Shown here: positions 1 to 7,322 of the stretch, in pieces
How the letters are laid out: each line of letters starts with the position of its first letter
Position numbering within the stretch: position 1 is the stretch's first letter
Assembly: GCA_002320035.1 (NCBI GenBank)
Contig: DCJL01000036.1
Span: 1-26,241, forward strand
Reading direction: 5' to 3'
Source: Clostridiales bacterium UBA1701
Lineage (GTDB): Bacteria; Bacillota; Clostridia; Oscillospirales; Oscillospiraceae
Length of the DNA: 26,241 nucleotides
The notes under the pieces: model-generated
Database searches by the model: none
What the model saw: the letters and a program-made list of their open reading frames with translations, nothing else
Told to the model about the DNA's origin: nothing
Position numbers and translations under genes: made by a program

Positions 1-69
1 CGGCTTGAAAACAAGCCGTTTGGGCAAAGCGGCGTTTTGACACCGTCAAATCGCCCGGCGGAAAGCGCA

Positions 70-100
70 GTCAAAAAAGTTCGCCACGGACTTTTTTGAC
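70..100. terminator. Bidirectional hairpin terminator
   Basis: GTCAAAAAAGT (70-80) pairs with ACTTTTTTGAC (90-100), and the stem continues inward to a tiny loop. The A6/T6 tracts lie inside the stem, so a U-run follows a GC-containing core on either strand. It could end the leftward pgmB transcript or a rightward gene lying before the window. It shares its AAAAAAGT...ACTTTTTT design with the hairpin at 1027-1062. Confidence 0.6.
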
Positions 101-142
101 AAGCTGATGAAAAGCACCAATTTCTTTTGAAATCGGTATTTT

Positions 143-190
143 GTGGTTGCGGGGGGAAGGATTCGAACCAACGACCTCCGGGTTATGAGC
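143..190 (-). pseudogene. tRNA-fMet 3'-half fragment (candidate att site)
   Basis: This 48 bp stretch matches the 3' half of the intact initiator tRNA gene at 25983-26058 from the CCA end through the anticodon, in the same orientation. The only difference is one extra G in the G-run (six here, five there). The match stops just after the anticodon; the next bases (GAGCTGC) could reflect a 9-base deletion relative to the intact gene. It lacks the D-arm and 5' acceptor strand and cannot be a working tRNA. Duplicated tRNA 3' ends are the usual footprint of tyrosine-integrase insertion. Confidence 0.8.
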
Positions 191-365
191 TGCGCTGGAA
201 AAATTCATCCGCCCCTTTTTGCTCCGTTTGGGACGATTTAATCTGAAACTTACGGCGCATTTGGGATTCACGTACTTTCCCATTCTCTCCGCTCGTGTCC
301 CCGTATGGGTCACGGTATGGGTCAAAGGGAAAGCACGCCTACACCCAAAACCTGCGCCGCAGTAT

Positions 366-1016
366 TCAAAGAAGAGGCCCTTGAACAACGGACAGCAAGT
401 CCGACAGCCTGCTGATTCTGCCGTCAGACGCCTCGTATCCGGCGGCAGAGCCTATCCCTATGGCATAAAATCCGCCCCTTTTTGCGGCTTCAATTCCCGC
501 GGCGGCGTCTTCCACCACCGCCGCGCAGCGCGGCGATACCCGAAGCTTTTCCGCCGCCAGAAGAAAGACCTCAGGGTCCGGCTTTGAACGGCTGATCTCT
601 GTCCCGTCAGCTACCGCGTCGAAAAAAGATTCAAGGCCCAGGCGGGACAGGATCAGGCCGGCGTTTTTGCTGGACGAGCCAATGGCGAGCCGGACGCCCC
701 GGGCTTTCAGCGCGTTCAGAGTCTCCCAAGTTTCCGGTGAAAGATCACCCGGCGTCATCTCTGCCAAAAATCCCCGGTATATTTCATTTTTCTCCTCTGC
801 CATACGCTGCTTCTCTTCCTCCGAATAGGACCTTCCGCCGTTTTCCAGAATGATCTCCAGACTGTCCCGGCGGCTGACGCCGCGCAGGCGATCATTGACC
901 ATCCGGTCAAAGGGGATGCCGTACTGATCCGCGATGGCTTTCCAGGCCAGGTAATGGAAGTTGTCGGTATGACAGATCACACCGTCAAGGTCAAAAATAA
1001 TCGCTTCAAATTTCAT
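366..1016 (-). CDS. pgmB: Beta-phosphoglucomutase (HAD superfamily)
   Basis: A 216-residue cytoplasmic HAD phosphotransferase that interconverts beta-glucose-1-phosphate and glucose-6-phosphate. The family's catalytic set is visible at the expected places: D9 and D11 in FDLDG (nucleophile and acid/base), RGVSR at 45-49, SSSKN at 114-118, K145 in SKPDP, and E169-D170 in VVEDAAAG. I chose the start at 1016 over the longer reading from 1052 because AAGGAG lies six bases before it and the HAD motif then starts at the usual distance. It is the last gene of the leftward alpha-glucoside arm, separated from the GH31 gene by a terminator-like hairpin that probably lowers its expression. The GH65 phosphorylase at 9119-11137 would make its substrate, so the two genes explain each other across the divergent locus. 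Confidence 0.93.
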   Translation of the reverse strand: MKFEAIIFDLDGVICHTDNFHYLAWKAIADQYGIPFDRMVNDRLRGVSRRDSLEIILENGGRSYSEEEKQRMAEEKNEIYRGFLAEMTPGDLSPETWETLNALKARGVRLAIGSSSKNAGLILSRLGLESFFDAVADGTEISRSKPDPEVFLLAAEKLRVSPRCAAVVEDAAAGIEAAKRGGFYAIGIGSAAGYEASDGRISRLSDLLSVVQGPLL

Positions 1017-1026
1017 TTTTCTCCTT

Positions 1027-1062
1027 AAAAAAGTCCGTGCTCTATGCCGCACGAACTTTTTT
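1027..1062 (-). terminator. Intercistronic terminator-like hairpin before pgmB
   Basis: AAAAAAGTCCGTGC (1027-1040) pairs with the complementary arm ending at 1062 around a short loop, with one mismatch-type position. On the minus strand a U6 tract follows the stem, and the AAGGAG of pgmB comes directly after. It abuts the GH31 stop codon. It probably acts as a partial terminator or RNA-stabilising element setting the GH31 to pgmB ratio. Confidence 0.6.
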
Positions 1063-1063
1063 C

Positions 1064-2845
1064 TTATTTAGCAAAATTGATTTTCAAAAGTGCACTGCCG
1101 GGGCGGATGAACACGGGGAGCCTTCCGCCCCCTCCTGCGGTAACGATCTGCCCGCCGACATAGCTTTTCCGATCAAACAGGTCAATCCATTCGCCCCGGG
1201 GCAGATAGACCTGCCGCGTCTCTCTGTTTTCCTCCAGAAGCGGCGCTACGAGGAGATCGTCTCCCAGCATAAATTCATCATCACAGCCCACCGCGTACCG
1301 GTCTTCCGGCCAGTCGTATACCAGCGGGCGCATCATGGGGCGGCTTTTCTCCACACATTCCCGGGCGGTTTTGCTCAGATACGGGACCAGCTTCATGCGC
1401 AGCTTGTGCCAGAAGCGCATTTCATCCGGAAACTCCGGCAGTTCATAGGCCGCCGCCATATTCCACGGGCTTCGCTCGTTGTTGCCCTCGCCGCCGGGCA
1501 TCAGTTCCCGGAATTGTCCGCCGTCCGGCTCTGAATGCCACTGCATCACCGGGCAGAAGCAGGCCATCTGGGTGGCCCGCCGGTAAAGATCCGGGCTTGG
1601 CAAGGGGCCGGCAAAGCCGGCAATATCAAATCCCCAGAAGAGGATCCCCGACGCGGCGGCGGAGAGCCCCGCCCGGAGCACGCTTTTCAGCTCACCGTTC
1701 CGGGACTGCTGGTCCCCCGCCCAGTGCAGGGGCAAAAGATGCTGTCCGGCAAAGCCGGCTCGGCTGAACAGGATCCTATTTTCCCCCACGAAGGCCTTAT
1801 AGCTTGCCGTATAGTCCCGGGAATAGCGGTTTATCCCGGTTTTTCCGTCCGTGCCGTCGGCAAAGGCCACATCCTCCCGGTAAATAAATTCACCGCCGTC
1901 TGTTTTGAAGCCGTCAACGCCCATGTCCAGCAGATACTGCCGTTTTCCAAACCAGTCTCTGACGGTTCTGGCGTTTGTAAAGTCCGGCACCATGGAACCG
2001 GAAAACCAGTGGCCTTCCGGGATGGTGTAGGGCGTTCCGTCCCGGTTCATCACACACAGCTTCTCCGCTGCAGCGTGTTCCCGGTCCAGCTCATTCTGGG
2101 CATTGAGCGCCTCATCACCGCCCTGCTTTTTATAGACAGGCACCTGCCACAGCAGCAGGTGCAGACCTGCCTTGTGGAAACGGTCGATCATCCCCTTGGG
2201 GTCGGGCCAGGGAGAGGAAGAGAAGTCAAAATCCTCACAGCGCATCGCGCCCCCGTCCGGCACCGGCGTATATTTTGCCCCGTTCCAGATATAGAAGGTG
2301 GCCTCGTCGCTCCAGGCCTCCAGCACAATGACCCCCGCCGGGAAATCATACTTGATGAGTTTATTCAGCTGTTCTTCCGCCTCCGCCTGGGTATTCCAGC
2401 GGTTGGCGGAGATCCAGGGTTCAAAGGCCCAGTCGGGCGGCAGCGCTGCTTTCCCGAAGAGGCCCATATATTCCCTGACGATTTCTTCCGGCGAGCCGGT
2501 AAACAGAATGACCTCTGCCTCCTCCGGCAGTGTCACGCTGATCTCCCCTTCCCCGAAAGAAAAGCTTGTGGTCTCGCAGCTGTCCACATACAGCCCGAAG
2601 CCGGTGTCTGTCCAGAAAAAGGGCGCGGCACAATAGGTCTTTTCGCCCTGAAAGCAAAACTTCTCCTCCACGCGGTTGACCACGGTATTGCCCTTTTGAT
2701 TGAAAAAGTCGTACTTTTCGCCCATGCCGTAGGCCCCGCCGTAGCTGAGACGGATATGCATCGCGGCGCCGTCTCTCTCGATCTCCGCCTCACCATGGGG
2801 GTATGGGATAAAGCGATGTTGTTTTTCTCTGCCAATTTTTTGCAT
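1064..2845 (-). CDS. Glycoside hydrolase family 31 (alpha-glucosidase/alpha-xylosidase type)
   Basis: A 593-residue retaining alpha-glycosidase. The beta-sandwich N-domain covers about 1-135 (GMGEKYDFFNQKG at 40-52), followed by a TIM barrel and C-terminal sheets. The probable nucleophile is D316 in DGFKTDGGE, the acid/base D378 in HWAGDQQS, and GFDIAGF at 405-411 is the usual substrate-binding loop. There is no signal peptide, so it acts in the cytoplasm on imported oligosaccharides. Its ATG overlaps the stop of the upstream permease (TGATG), so the two are translationally coupled. At 593 residues it is shorter than many GH31 enzymes (often 650-780), mainly at the N-domain. The sequence does not say whether the substrate is an alpha-glucoside or alpha-xyloside; the GH65 and pgmB partners favour glucosides. 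Confidence 0.9.
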   Translation of the reverse strand: MQKIGREKQHRFIPYPHGEAEIERDGAAMHIRLSYGGAYGMGEKYDFFNQKGNTVVNRVEEKFCFQGEKTYCAAPFFWTDTGFGLYVDSCETTSFSFGEGEISVTLPEEAEVILFTGSPEEIVREYMGLFGKAALPPDWAFEPWISANRWNTQAEAEEQLNKLIKYDFPAGVIVLEAWSDEATFYIWNGAKYTPVPDGGAMRCEDFDFSSSPWPDPKGMIDRFHKAGLHLLLWQVPVYKKQGGDEALNAQNELDREHAAAEKLCVMNRDGTPYTIPEGHWFSGSMVPDFTNARTVRDWFGKRQYLLDMGVDGFKTDGGEFIYREDVAFADGTDGKTGINRYSRDYTASYKAFVGENRILFSRAGFAGQHLLPLHWAGDQQSRNGELKSVLRAGLSAAASGILFWGFDIAGFAGPLPSPDLYRRATQMACFCPVMQWHSEPDGGQFRELMPGGEGNNERSPWNMAAAYELPEFPDEMRFWHKLRMKLVPYLSKTARECVEKSRPMMRPLVYDWPEDRYAVGCDDEFMLGDDLLVAPLLEENRETRQVYLPRGEWIDLFDRKSYVGGQIVTAGGGGRLPVFIRPGSALLKINFAK

Positions 2846-3672
2846 CAGCCTTTTATTCCTCCGGCCATCATGCCATTTTCAAAATATTTCTGCGCAAAGA
2901 TATATACCAGAATGATGGGGACCATGGAGATCAGGCTGCCGGCCATCAGAACGTTGTACTCGGTGGAATACTGTCCGTTCAGGGTGGAAAGGGCGATGGG
3001 CAAGGTCATTTTCACCTTGTCCGTCAGCATAAGCAGCGGCCACAGGTAATCGTTCCAGGCCTCCATAAAGGTGGTTATGGATAAAGTCGCCAGGGTGGGC
3101 CTGCATAAAGGCAGGGCCACGCGGAAATACACCCTGAAAGTGGAAGCGCCGTCTATCCTTGCCGCGTCAAGATAGTCGTTGGGGATCGTCCGCATCTGCT
3201 GGACCAGCAGGAAGATGGCAAAGGGGCGGAAGATCGAGGGCAGAATAACGCTTGAATAGGTGTTGATGAGCTGCATTTTATTCATCACCACAAACAGTGG
3301 GATCATGGTGACTTGGGTGGGGATCATCATGGTGGCCAGAAATACCTTCAGCAGCATGCCCGCTCTGGGAAATTCCAGCTTGGCAAAGGCAAAAGCCGCC
3401 ATTGACGCAGAGATCAGCGTGATCACTGTATAGGTCACGGAGATAAAAAGGCTGTTTCCGATGGTCCGGAAAAAGGGGAACTTGGAAAACACCTTGACGT
3501 AGGCGGCCAAGGTGGGCTCCTTGGGGATCCACTCGATGGGGATGCTCATCAGCGCCCCCCGGGCCTTGAGGGAAGTGGTAATCATCCACAGAAAGGGTAT
3601 GGTGGCCAGAACGGCAATCAATGTTCCTAATAGATAATATGCAGCGGCAGACAGGCGTTTTTTATGTATCAT
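2845..3672 (-). CDS. Carbohydrate ABC transporter permease (MalG-like, CUT1)
   Basis: A 275-residue inner-membrane permease with about six hydrophobic segments. The cytoplasmic EAA loop that docks on the ATPase is at about 169-189 (DAARIDGASTFRVYFRVALP). N-terminal TM1 is at 12-33, followed by an external region that ends in SKFPFFRTIGNSLF, a pattern common in MalG-type subunits. It overlaps the preceding permease by 11 bases and the following GH31 gene by one, so the three genes are tightly coupled. No ATP-binding subunit is present; CUT1 systems in Firmicutes often share a MsmK/MsiK-type ATPase encoded elsewhere (known of the family, inferred here). Confidence 0.92.
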   Translation of the reverse strand: MIHKKRLSAAAYYLLGTLIAVLATIPFLWMITTSLKARGALMSIPIEWIPKEPTLAAYVKVFSKFPFFRTIGNSLFISVTYTVITLISASMAAFAFAKLEFPRAGMLLKVFLATMMIPTQVTMIPLFVVMNKMQLINTYSSVILPSIFRPFAIFLLVQQMRTIPNDYLDAARIDGASTFRVYFRVALPLCRPTLATLSITTFMEAWNDYLWPLLMLTDKVKMTLPIALSTLNGQYSTEYNVLMAGSLISMVPIILVYIFAQKYFENGMMAGGIKG

Positions 3673-4588
3673 AATTCACCCACCGTTTCTGTCCACGCAT
3701 CTGGACGGCTGTACAGATCATAATGATGATAAACAAGATCCAGGAGAATGCAGAGGCGTAGCCCATCCTGAAATAGCGGAAGCCGTATTTATAGATCCGC
3801 TCCACCATCACCTGCGTGGCTCCGTTGGGCCCGCCGTCGGTCATGATCATGATCTGCGGGAACAGCTGGAAGGAGTTAATCAGGCTCACGATCAGCACAT
3901 AAAAAAGGGAGGGCGTGAGCAGAGGCAGCGTGATCTTCAAAAAGCGGGTCCAGGGGCCTGCCCCGTCGATCTCCGCCGCTTCATAGTAGGTCCGGTCAAT
4001 ACCGACCATCCCGGACAGCAGGATCAGCCCGAAAAAGCCCATGTCCTTCCACACAGACACCAGTACAATGGCGGGCATGGCCCATTTTTCGTCGGTGAGC
4101 CAGCCGGGGCCTTCAATGCCGAAAATCGCCAATATCCCGTTCATGGCGCCGTACTGCGGCGACAAAAGGCTCTTCCAGATCAGGGAAGAGGCCACCCACG
4201 AAGTGAGGACGGGGATATAATACAACACCCGGAAAACACCCACGCCCCGTCTTTGCCTGCTGAGCAGTGCGGCTATGGCAGTAGATACCATCAGCATCAG
4301 CGGAATGTACAGTACGATATAAACAAGTGTATTTTTCAGCACTTTCCAGAATTCTGTGCCGGTCAAAATGGCCTTATAGTTGTCCAGGCCGATAAAGTGC
4401 TCCGCCATAAAGCCCGGGGCAAGCAGGCGGTCCAGCCCGTTCCAGTCGGTGAGACTGATAACAACCGATATGACCATCGGCACAAAGTAGAAGATCGCAA
4501 ATCCGATCAGGCTTGCCGTCAGGAAGGGGGAGGCAGAGAAGAAAGATCGTTCGTTCAGCCGTCTTCCCCGGCTTTTTTCGCTTTTCAT
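3662..4588 (-). CDS. Carbohydrate ABC transporter permease (MalF-like, CUT1)
   Basis: A 308-residue membrane permease that pairs with the MalG-like subunit. A basic N-terminus precedes TM1 (about 22-45, LTASLIGFAIFYFVPMVISV). The EAA loop is at about 203-222 (EAAEIDGAGPWTRFLKITLP). The start at 4588 has a good GGGAGGTGA site about 8-10 bases upstream. A perfect terminator hairpin lies between the binding-protein gene and this gene, so permease mRNA should be much less abundant than binding-protein mRNA, as is common for such operons. Sugar specificity cannot be read from the permease. Confidence 0.92.
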   Translation of the reverse strand: MKSEKSRGRRLNERSFFSASPFLTASLIGFAIFYFVPMVISVVISLTDWNGLDRLLAPGFMAEHFIGLDNYKAILTGTEFWKVLKNTLVYIVLYIPLMLMVSTAIAALLSRQRRGVGVFRVLYYIPVLTSWVASSLIWKSLLSPQYGAMNGILAIFGIEGPGWLTDEKWAMPAIVLVSVWKDMGFFGLILLSGMVGIDRTYYEAAEIDGAGPWTRFLKITLPLLTPSLFYVLIVSLINSFQLFPQIMIMTDGGPNGATQVMVERIYKYGFRYFRMGYASAFSWILFIIIMICTAVQMRGQKRWVNYDT

Positions 4589-4621
4589 TTGCCTGTATCA
4601 CCTCCCGTTGTATCTTTTACC

Positions 4622-4649
4622 AAAAAAGAAGGGCGCCAAGGCGCCCTTC
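4622..4649 (-). terminator. Rho-independent terminator after the binding-protein gene
   Basis: On the minus strand GAAGGGCGCC and GGCGCCCTTC form a perfect 10 bp stem with a minimal loop (4628-4649), followed at once by T6 (4622-4627). It sits 14 bases after the binding-protein stop codon and before the permease start. It probably gives partial termination, so that the binding protein is made in excess over the permeases. Confidence 0.9.
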
Positions 4650-4663
4650 CGAATCCTATTTAC

Positions 4664-5968
4664 TCAGCCCAGAGAGATCTGCGCTTCGCAATCGGCCTGT
4701 GCGGCATTGAGAGCGTCCTCTACGGTCATGGTGCCGTCTGCTGCGGCGGCCAGATACTGCCCGATAATGTCGCTCATCAGAGCATAGTCCTCAATGACAG
4801 GGGGCATGGCAAGGTAATTCAGGCTTTCAAATACGGCCTCGCGGTTTTCGGGAGGCGTGATCTCCAGATAGCTTGCCAGAGCGTCCATATCGCTCAGCGC
4901 GGGGAGGTCCCAGCCGGCTTCCAGACGGATCTCCGCAGACCTGGTGCTGGAGGTGAGCCAAGCAAGCCAGGTAGCCGCTGCCTCCTGATTTTTGCTCTCA
5001 GGGTTGAGAACAACACAGTTGGAGAAGAAATGGGTGGCCTTCTGGGTGCTGCCCGGCTCCACGGCGATGTCCCAGTCAAAGTCGCAGTTTTCCGTGAAGG
5101 TCTGGAATGCCCAGATGCCGGTGGGGATCATGCCGAGCCTGCCGCTCATGAACATATCCCAGTCGCCCATGCCGCCCTGCTGCACCGTGTTGGGCTGAAC
5201 GTTGCTGACCAGAACCCTGTCCACCAGAGCCTGGGCGGCCTGGATGTTTTCCGGGCTGTTGATGGAAAACGCTGTCTTGTCCTCGTTCAGAAGCGCGCCG
5301 CCATACTGGGCAACAACCTTGAAGAACTCATTATAGGTGATGGGCTGCCATATGCCGAAAATGTCATCGCCCAGAGCGCGGATGGCCTCCGCCGCCGCCT
5401 GCAGGTCGTCCTGCGTCCAGTCAGCAGTGGGATAAGCCACGCCGGCCTGATCGAAGAGGTCCTTGTTGTAGATCAAAACCACGTTGGAAAAGCTCTCGGG
5501 CAGGCCGTACTGCACGCCCTTGACGTTAAAAGCATTGAGCGCGGTCTCATTCAGTCCGCTGACGTCTATGCCGCTGATTTCAGCGAGCATACCCTTGTTG
5601 GCGTATGCGGCAAAATTTTCAATATTCAGCTCATAGCAGTCCGGCGCGGTGCCGCCGGCAACGCGGGTCTGCATCTGGGTGAAGTAATCGTCGTAGCCGA
5701 TGGTCTCCACCTCAACGGTGATGTAGGGGTACTCCTCCTGGAAGGCGTCCACCATTTTCTGCAGCGTCTCCTCATTCCCGCCGGAAGAGTTGAAGTTGCA
5801 GTAGGTGATGGTGACATTCTCCGGCTCCGTTCCGGAAGTCTCCGCGGGAGCGGGCGTCGCCTGCTCATCAGTCTTGGGGGTCTCGCCGGAAGTGGTACCG
5901 CACGCGGAAAACAGCATGACAGCCACCAGGACACAGGCGAGCAGCGAAAAAAGCTTGGTCTTTTTCAT
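4664..5968 (-). CDS. Sugar ABC transporter substrate-binding lipoprotein
   Basis: A 434-residue extracytoplasmic solute-binding protein of the MalE/CUT1 class. The start at 5968 gives a classic lipoprotein signal: basic MKKTK, a hydrophobic core and the lipobox LFSAC with C23 as the lipidated cysteine. AGGAGG lies about 10 bases upstream. The longer reading from 6070 adds residues unlike a signal peptide. A Thr/Pro/Glu-rich linker (about 24-50) tethers the binding domain, which shows the typical VTITYCNF first strand, TQMQTRVAGGTAPDCYEL, and tryptophan-rich ligand-site segments (WQPITYNEF, GIWAFQTF). It is first in the transporter part of the leftward arm, after lacI, and presumably captures the alpha-glucoside later processed by GH31 and GH65. 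Confidence 0.92.
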   Translation of the reverse strand: MKKTKLFSLLACVLVAVMLFSACGTTSGETPKTDEQATPAPAETSGTEPENVTITYCNFNSSGGNEETLQKMVDAFQEEYPYITVEVETIGYDDYFTQMQTRVAGGTAPDCYELNIENFAAYANKGMLAEISGIDVSGLNETALNAFNVKGVQYGLPESFSNVVLIYNKDLFDQAGVAYPTADWTQDDLQAAAEAIRALGDDIFGIWQPITYNEFFKVVAQYGGALLNEDKTAFSINSPENIQAAQALVDRVLVSNVQPNTVQQGGMGDWDMFMSGRLGMIPTGIWAFQTFTENCDFDWDIAVEPGSTQKATHFFSNCVVLNPESKNQEAAATWLAWLTSSTRSAEIRLEAGWDLPALSDMDALASYLEITPPENREAVFESLNYLAMPPVIEDYALMSDIIGQYLAAAADGTMTVEDALNAAQADCEAQISLG

Positions 5969-6002
5969 TGGTTCTGTTCCTCCTAAAAAATGTTGATTTC
6001 TT

Positions 6003-6040
6003 GGCTCTTTTCGCTTAAAATAAAATTTAGCGTAAGAGCC
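6003..6040. promoter_or_regulatory. Imperfect hairpin/operator-like inverted repeat before the binding-protein gene
   Basis: GGCTCTT (6003-6009) and AAGAGCC (6034-6040) bracket inner arms CGC/GCG and TAAA/TTTA. The inner arms resemble half-sites of the LacI operator at 7152 and 7285 (TCGCTTAAA is shared; the whole 16 bp matches at 11 positions). It may be a weak third operator or a hairpin protecting the mRNA 5' end. I find no good promoter beside it, so the binding-protein gene may depend on read-through from lacI. Confidence 0.35.
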
Positions 6041-6059
6041 CTGCGGGGATCTTTGCTTC

Positions 6060-6097
6060 GCGGCCTGCACAGGCTTTGACAGGGCGGTGCAGGCCGC
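6060..6097. terminator. GC-rich hairpin downstream of lacI
   Basis: GCGGCCTGCAC (6060-6070) and GTGCAGGCCGC (6087-6097) form a perfect 11 bp stem around a 16-base loop, 17 bases after the lacI stop. The T-rich tail (TTTACTTTCTCTTT) is on the plus-strand side, where nothing is expected to be transcribed. On the minus strand no U-run follows, so it is more likely an RNA-processing or stability element between lacI and the binding-protein gene than a strong terminator. Confidence 0.5.
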
Positions 6098-6113
6098 TTT
6101 ACTTTCTCTTTCC

Positions 6114-7133
6114 TCAGTTGATTTTCTTCACGGAGCCTCTTTCAACCAATTCCAGCGGAAGTATTTCTTCTTGCTTGGGTAAGCTGGGGCTTTCTATATG
6201 CTTCAGCAGCAGCTCTACTGCCTTTTGCCCTTTTAAGGATATCTGCTGTTTGACCGTGGTCAGTCCCGGCGTGAGATATTGGGATATTTCAAGATCATCA
6301 AAACCCACGATGGAGTAGTCGCCCGGAACCGTCTTTCCCGCTTCGTAAAGGCCCTTTACCGCGCCGATGGCCAGAATATCCGCCGCGGCCACAATGGCCG
6401 TAATGCCCTGGGAGCTTGCCGTCAGCTTTCCCGCAAGCTCTACGCCGCTTTGATAGTCGATCTGCCCTTCAAAAACATATTCGCCCTTAAATTCCACACG
6501 GAATTCGTCCAAGGCCTGCTGATATCCCAGCAGGCGTTTTTTCATCACGCCGTTTTCTTTCATCTGCCCGGAGAAAAAGGCAATGTCCCTGTGCCCCTTT
6601 TCCAGCAGATGCCTTGTGGCCAGATAACTGCCGTAGGCGTCGTCGATGCGGATATTGTGATAATAATGGTCGTTGCAGTAGCTGTCGATCAGGACAATGG
6701 GGATCTGGGTCTTTTTCATCTCATGGTAAAACTCGTCCGGGTACATGCCGATCACAATGATCCCGTCCAGATTGCGCTGCCTTGCCAAGGTAAGATAGCT
6801 CTCGTTGGCGTCCGTCGCGGAGATCAGAATATGGTAGCCCTTCTGCCTCGCGTAGTACTCAATACTCCCCAAAACCTCGCTGTAAAAGCTGTTTTGAAAC
6901 ATCAGCCGCTCTCCCGGCTCCGTCTGCGGCACCACAACGCCGATCAGCTTGGAGTCCCGCATACTGAGCCCCCGGGCATTCAGGTCCGGCACATAGTCCA
7001 GCTGCTCGATTGCCTCCAGCACCCTGGCCTTTGTCTCTTCGGAAATGGTGCGTTTGCCGCTGAGGACATAAGAAACGGTGGCGGCGGAAACACCGGCCAG
7101 TTCCGCTACATCCTTTAATGTTGCTCTCGCCAT
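6114..7133 (-). CDS. LacI-family transcriptional regulator
   Basis: A 339-residue repressor. The N-terminal DNA-binding domain (residues 1-55) shows the LacI helix-turn-helix TLKDVAELAGVSAATVSYVL at 5-24 and the hinge region near YVPDLNARGL. The rest is a periplasmic-binding-like effector domain ending with the usual DDLEISQYLTPGLTTV segment. The start at 7133 is preferred because the HTH then begins at residue 4-5; upstream in-frame codons run into the operator and promoter. The gene is divergent from the GH/GH65 arm, and an operator lies between its promoter and start, so it should repress itself as well as both arms. The likely inducer is the imported sugar or a product of it. Confidence 0.92.
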   Translation of the reverse strand: MARATLKDVAELAGVSAATVSYVLSGKRTISEETKARVLEAIEQLDYVPDLNARGLSMRDSKLIGVVVPQTEPGERLMFQNSFYSEVLGSIEYYARQKGYHILISATDANESYLTLARQRNLDGIIVIGMYPDEFYHEMKKTQIPIVLIDSYCNDHYYHNIRIDDAYGSYLATRHLLEKGHRDIAFFSGQMKENGVMKKRLLGYQQALDEFRVEFKGEYVFEGQIDYQSGVELAGKLTASSQGITAIVAAADILAIGAVKGLYEAGKTVPGDYSIVGFDDLEISQYLTPGLTTVKQQISLKGQKAVELLLKHIESPSLPKQEEILPLELVERGSVKKIN

Positions 7134-7151
7134 TGATAGCCCCTTCGTTTT

Positions 7152-7167
7152 GTTTAATCGCTTAAAC
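7152..7167. promoter_or_regulatory. LacI-type operator O1
   Basis: GTTTAATCGCTTAAAC is a near-palindrome with the central CG typical of LacI-family operators. It begins 15 bases after the lacI -10 box, so a bound repressor would block lacI transcription. An identical 16-mer lies at 7285-7300. Confidence 0.85.
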
Positions 7168-7182
7168 TCATTTCTTGTCTCA

Positions 7183-7211
7183 ATAATACCTGCAATCGGT
7201 TTTGATGTCAA
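7183..7211 (-). promoter_or_regulatory. Promoter of lacI and the leftward arm
   Basis: On the minus strand, -35 TTGACA (7206-7211), a 17-base spacer and -10 TATTAT (7183-7188). The match to the vegetative consensus is close. Operator O1 lies just downstream. Confidence 0.85.
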
Positions 7212-7241
7212 TAGAAATTTTGATTTTTATTAAAAATAGCC

Positions 7242-7269
7242 TTGACAAAGAGCCGATTTCTGTTATATT
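7242..7269 (+). promoter_or_regulatory. Promoter of the rightward glycosidase/phosphorylase arm
   Basis: -35 TTGACA (7242-7247), a 16-base spacer and -10 TATATT (7264-7269). Operator O2 begins exactly 15 bases after the -10, the same distance as O1 from the lacI -10, which supports this assignment over the nearby TATAAT at 7275. Confidence 0.8.
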
Positions 7270-7284
7270 TGACATATAATATTG

Positions 7285-7300
7285 GTTTAATCGCTTAAAC
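7285..7300. promoter_or_regulatory. LacI-type operator O2
   Basis: Second perfect copy of GTTTAATCGCTTAAAC, downstream of the rightward promoter and 22 bases before the first start codon. The centres of O1 and O2 are 133 bases apart, so one tetrameric repressor could bridge them by looping (inference). Confidence 0.85.
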
Positions 7301-7322
7301 ATCAATGAGATGAGGAGCATTT

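Larger units (their letters stand above)
1..365. other. Left flank without a convincing gene
   Basis: No ORF here looks like a real gene. The stretch holds a short hairpin at 1-18 (7 bp stem, AAAA loop), a strong T-flanked hairpin at 70-100, a copy of the 3' half of an initiator tRNA at 143-190, and a doubled GGGTCA motif at about 305-323 that recurs twice near the right end of the window. The minus-strand reading through 200-340 could be the tail of a decayed protein, but I do not recognise it. The area lies downstream of the pgmB stop and looks like old integration-site debris. Confidence 0.6.

Noticed and set aside
1535..3049. Long plus-strand ORF (504 codons) over the GH31 and permease genes
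   Set aside because: It is antisense to two well-supported genes, has no family motif and a composition typical of a GC-rich shadow frame.
4253..5986. Long plus-strand ORF (577 codons) opposite the binding-protein gene
   Set aside because: It is antisense to a clear lipoprotein gene with a signal peptide and ribosome site; no recognisable domain.
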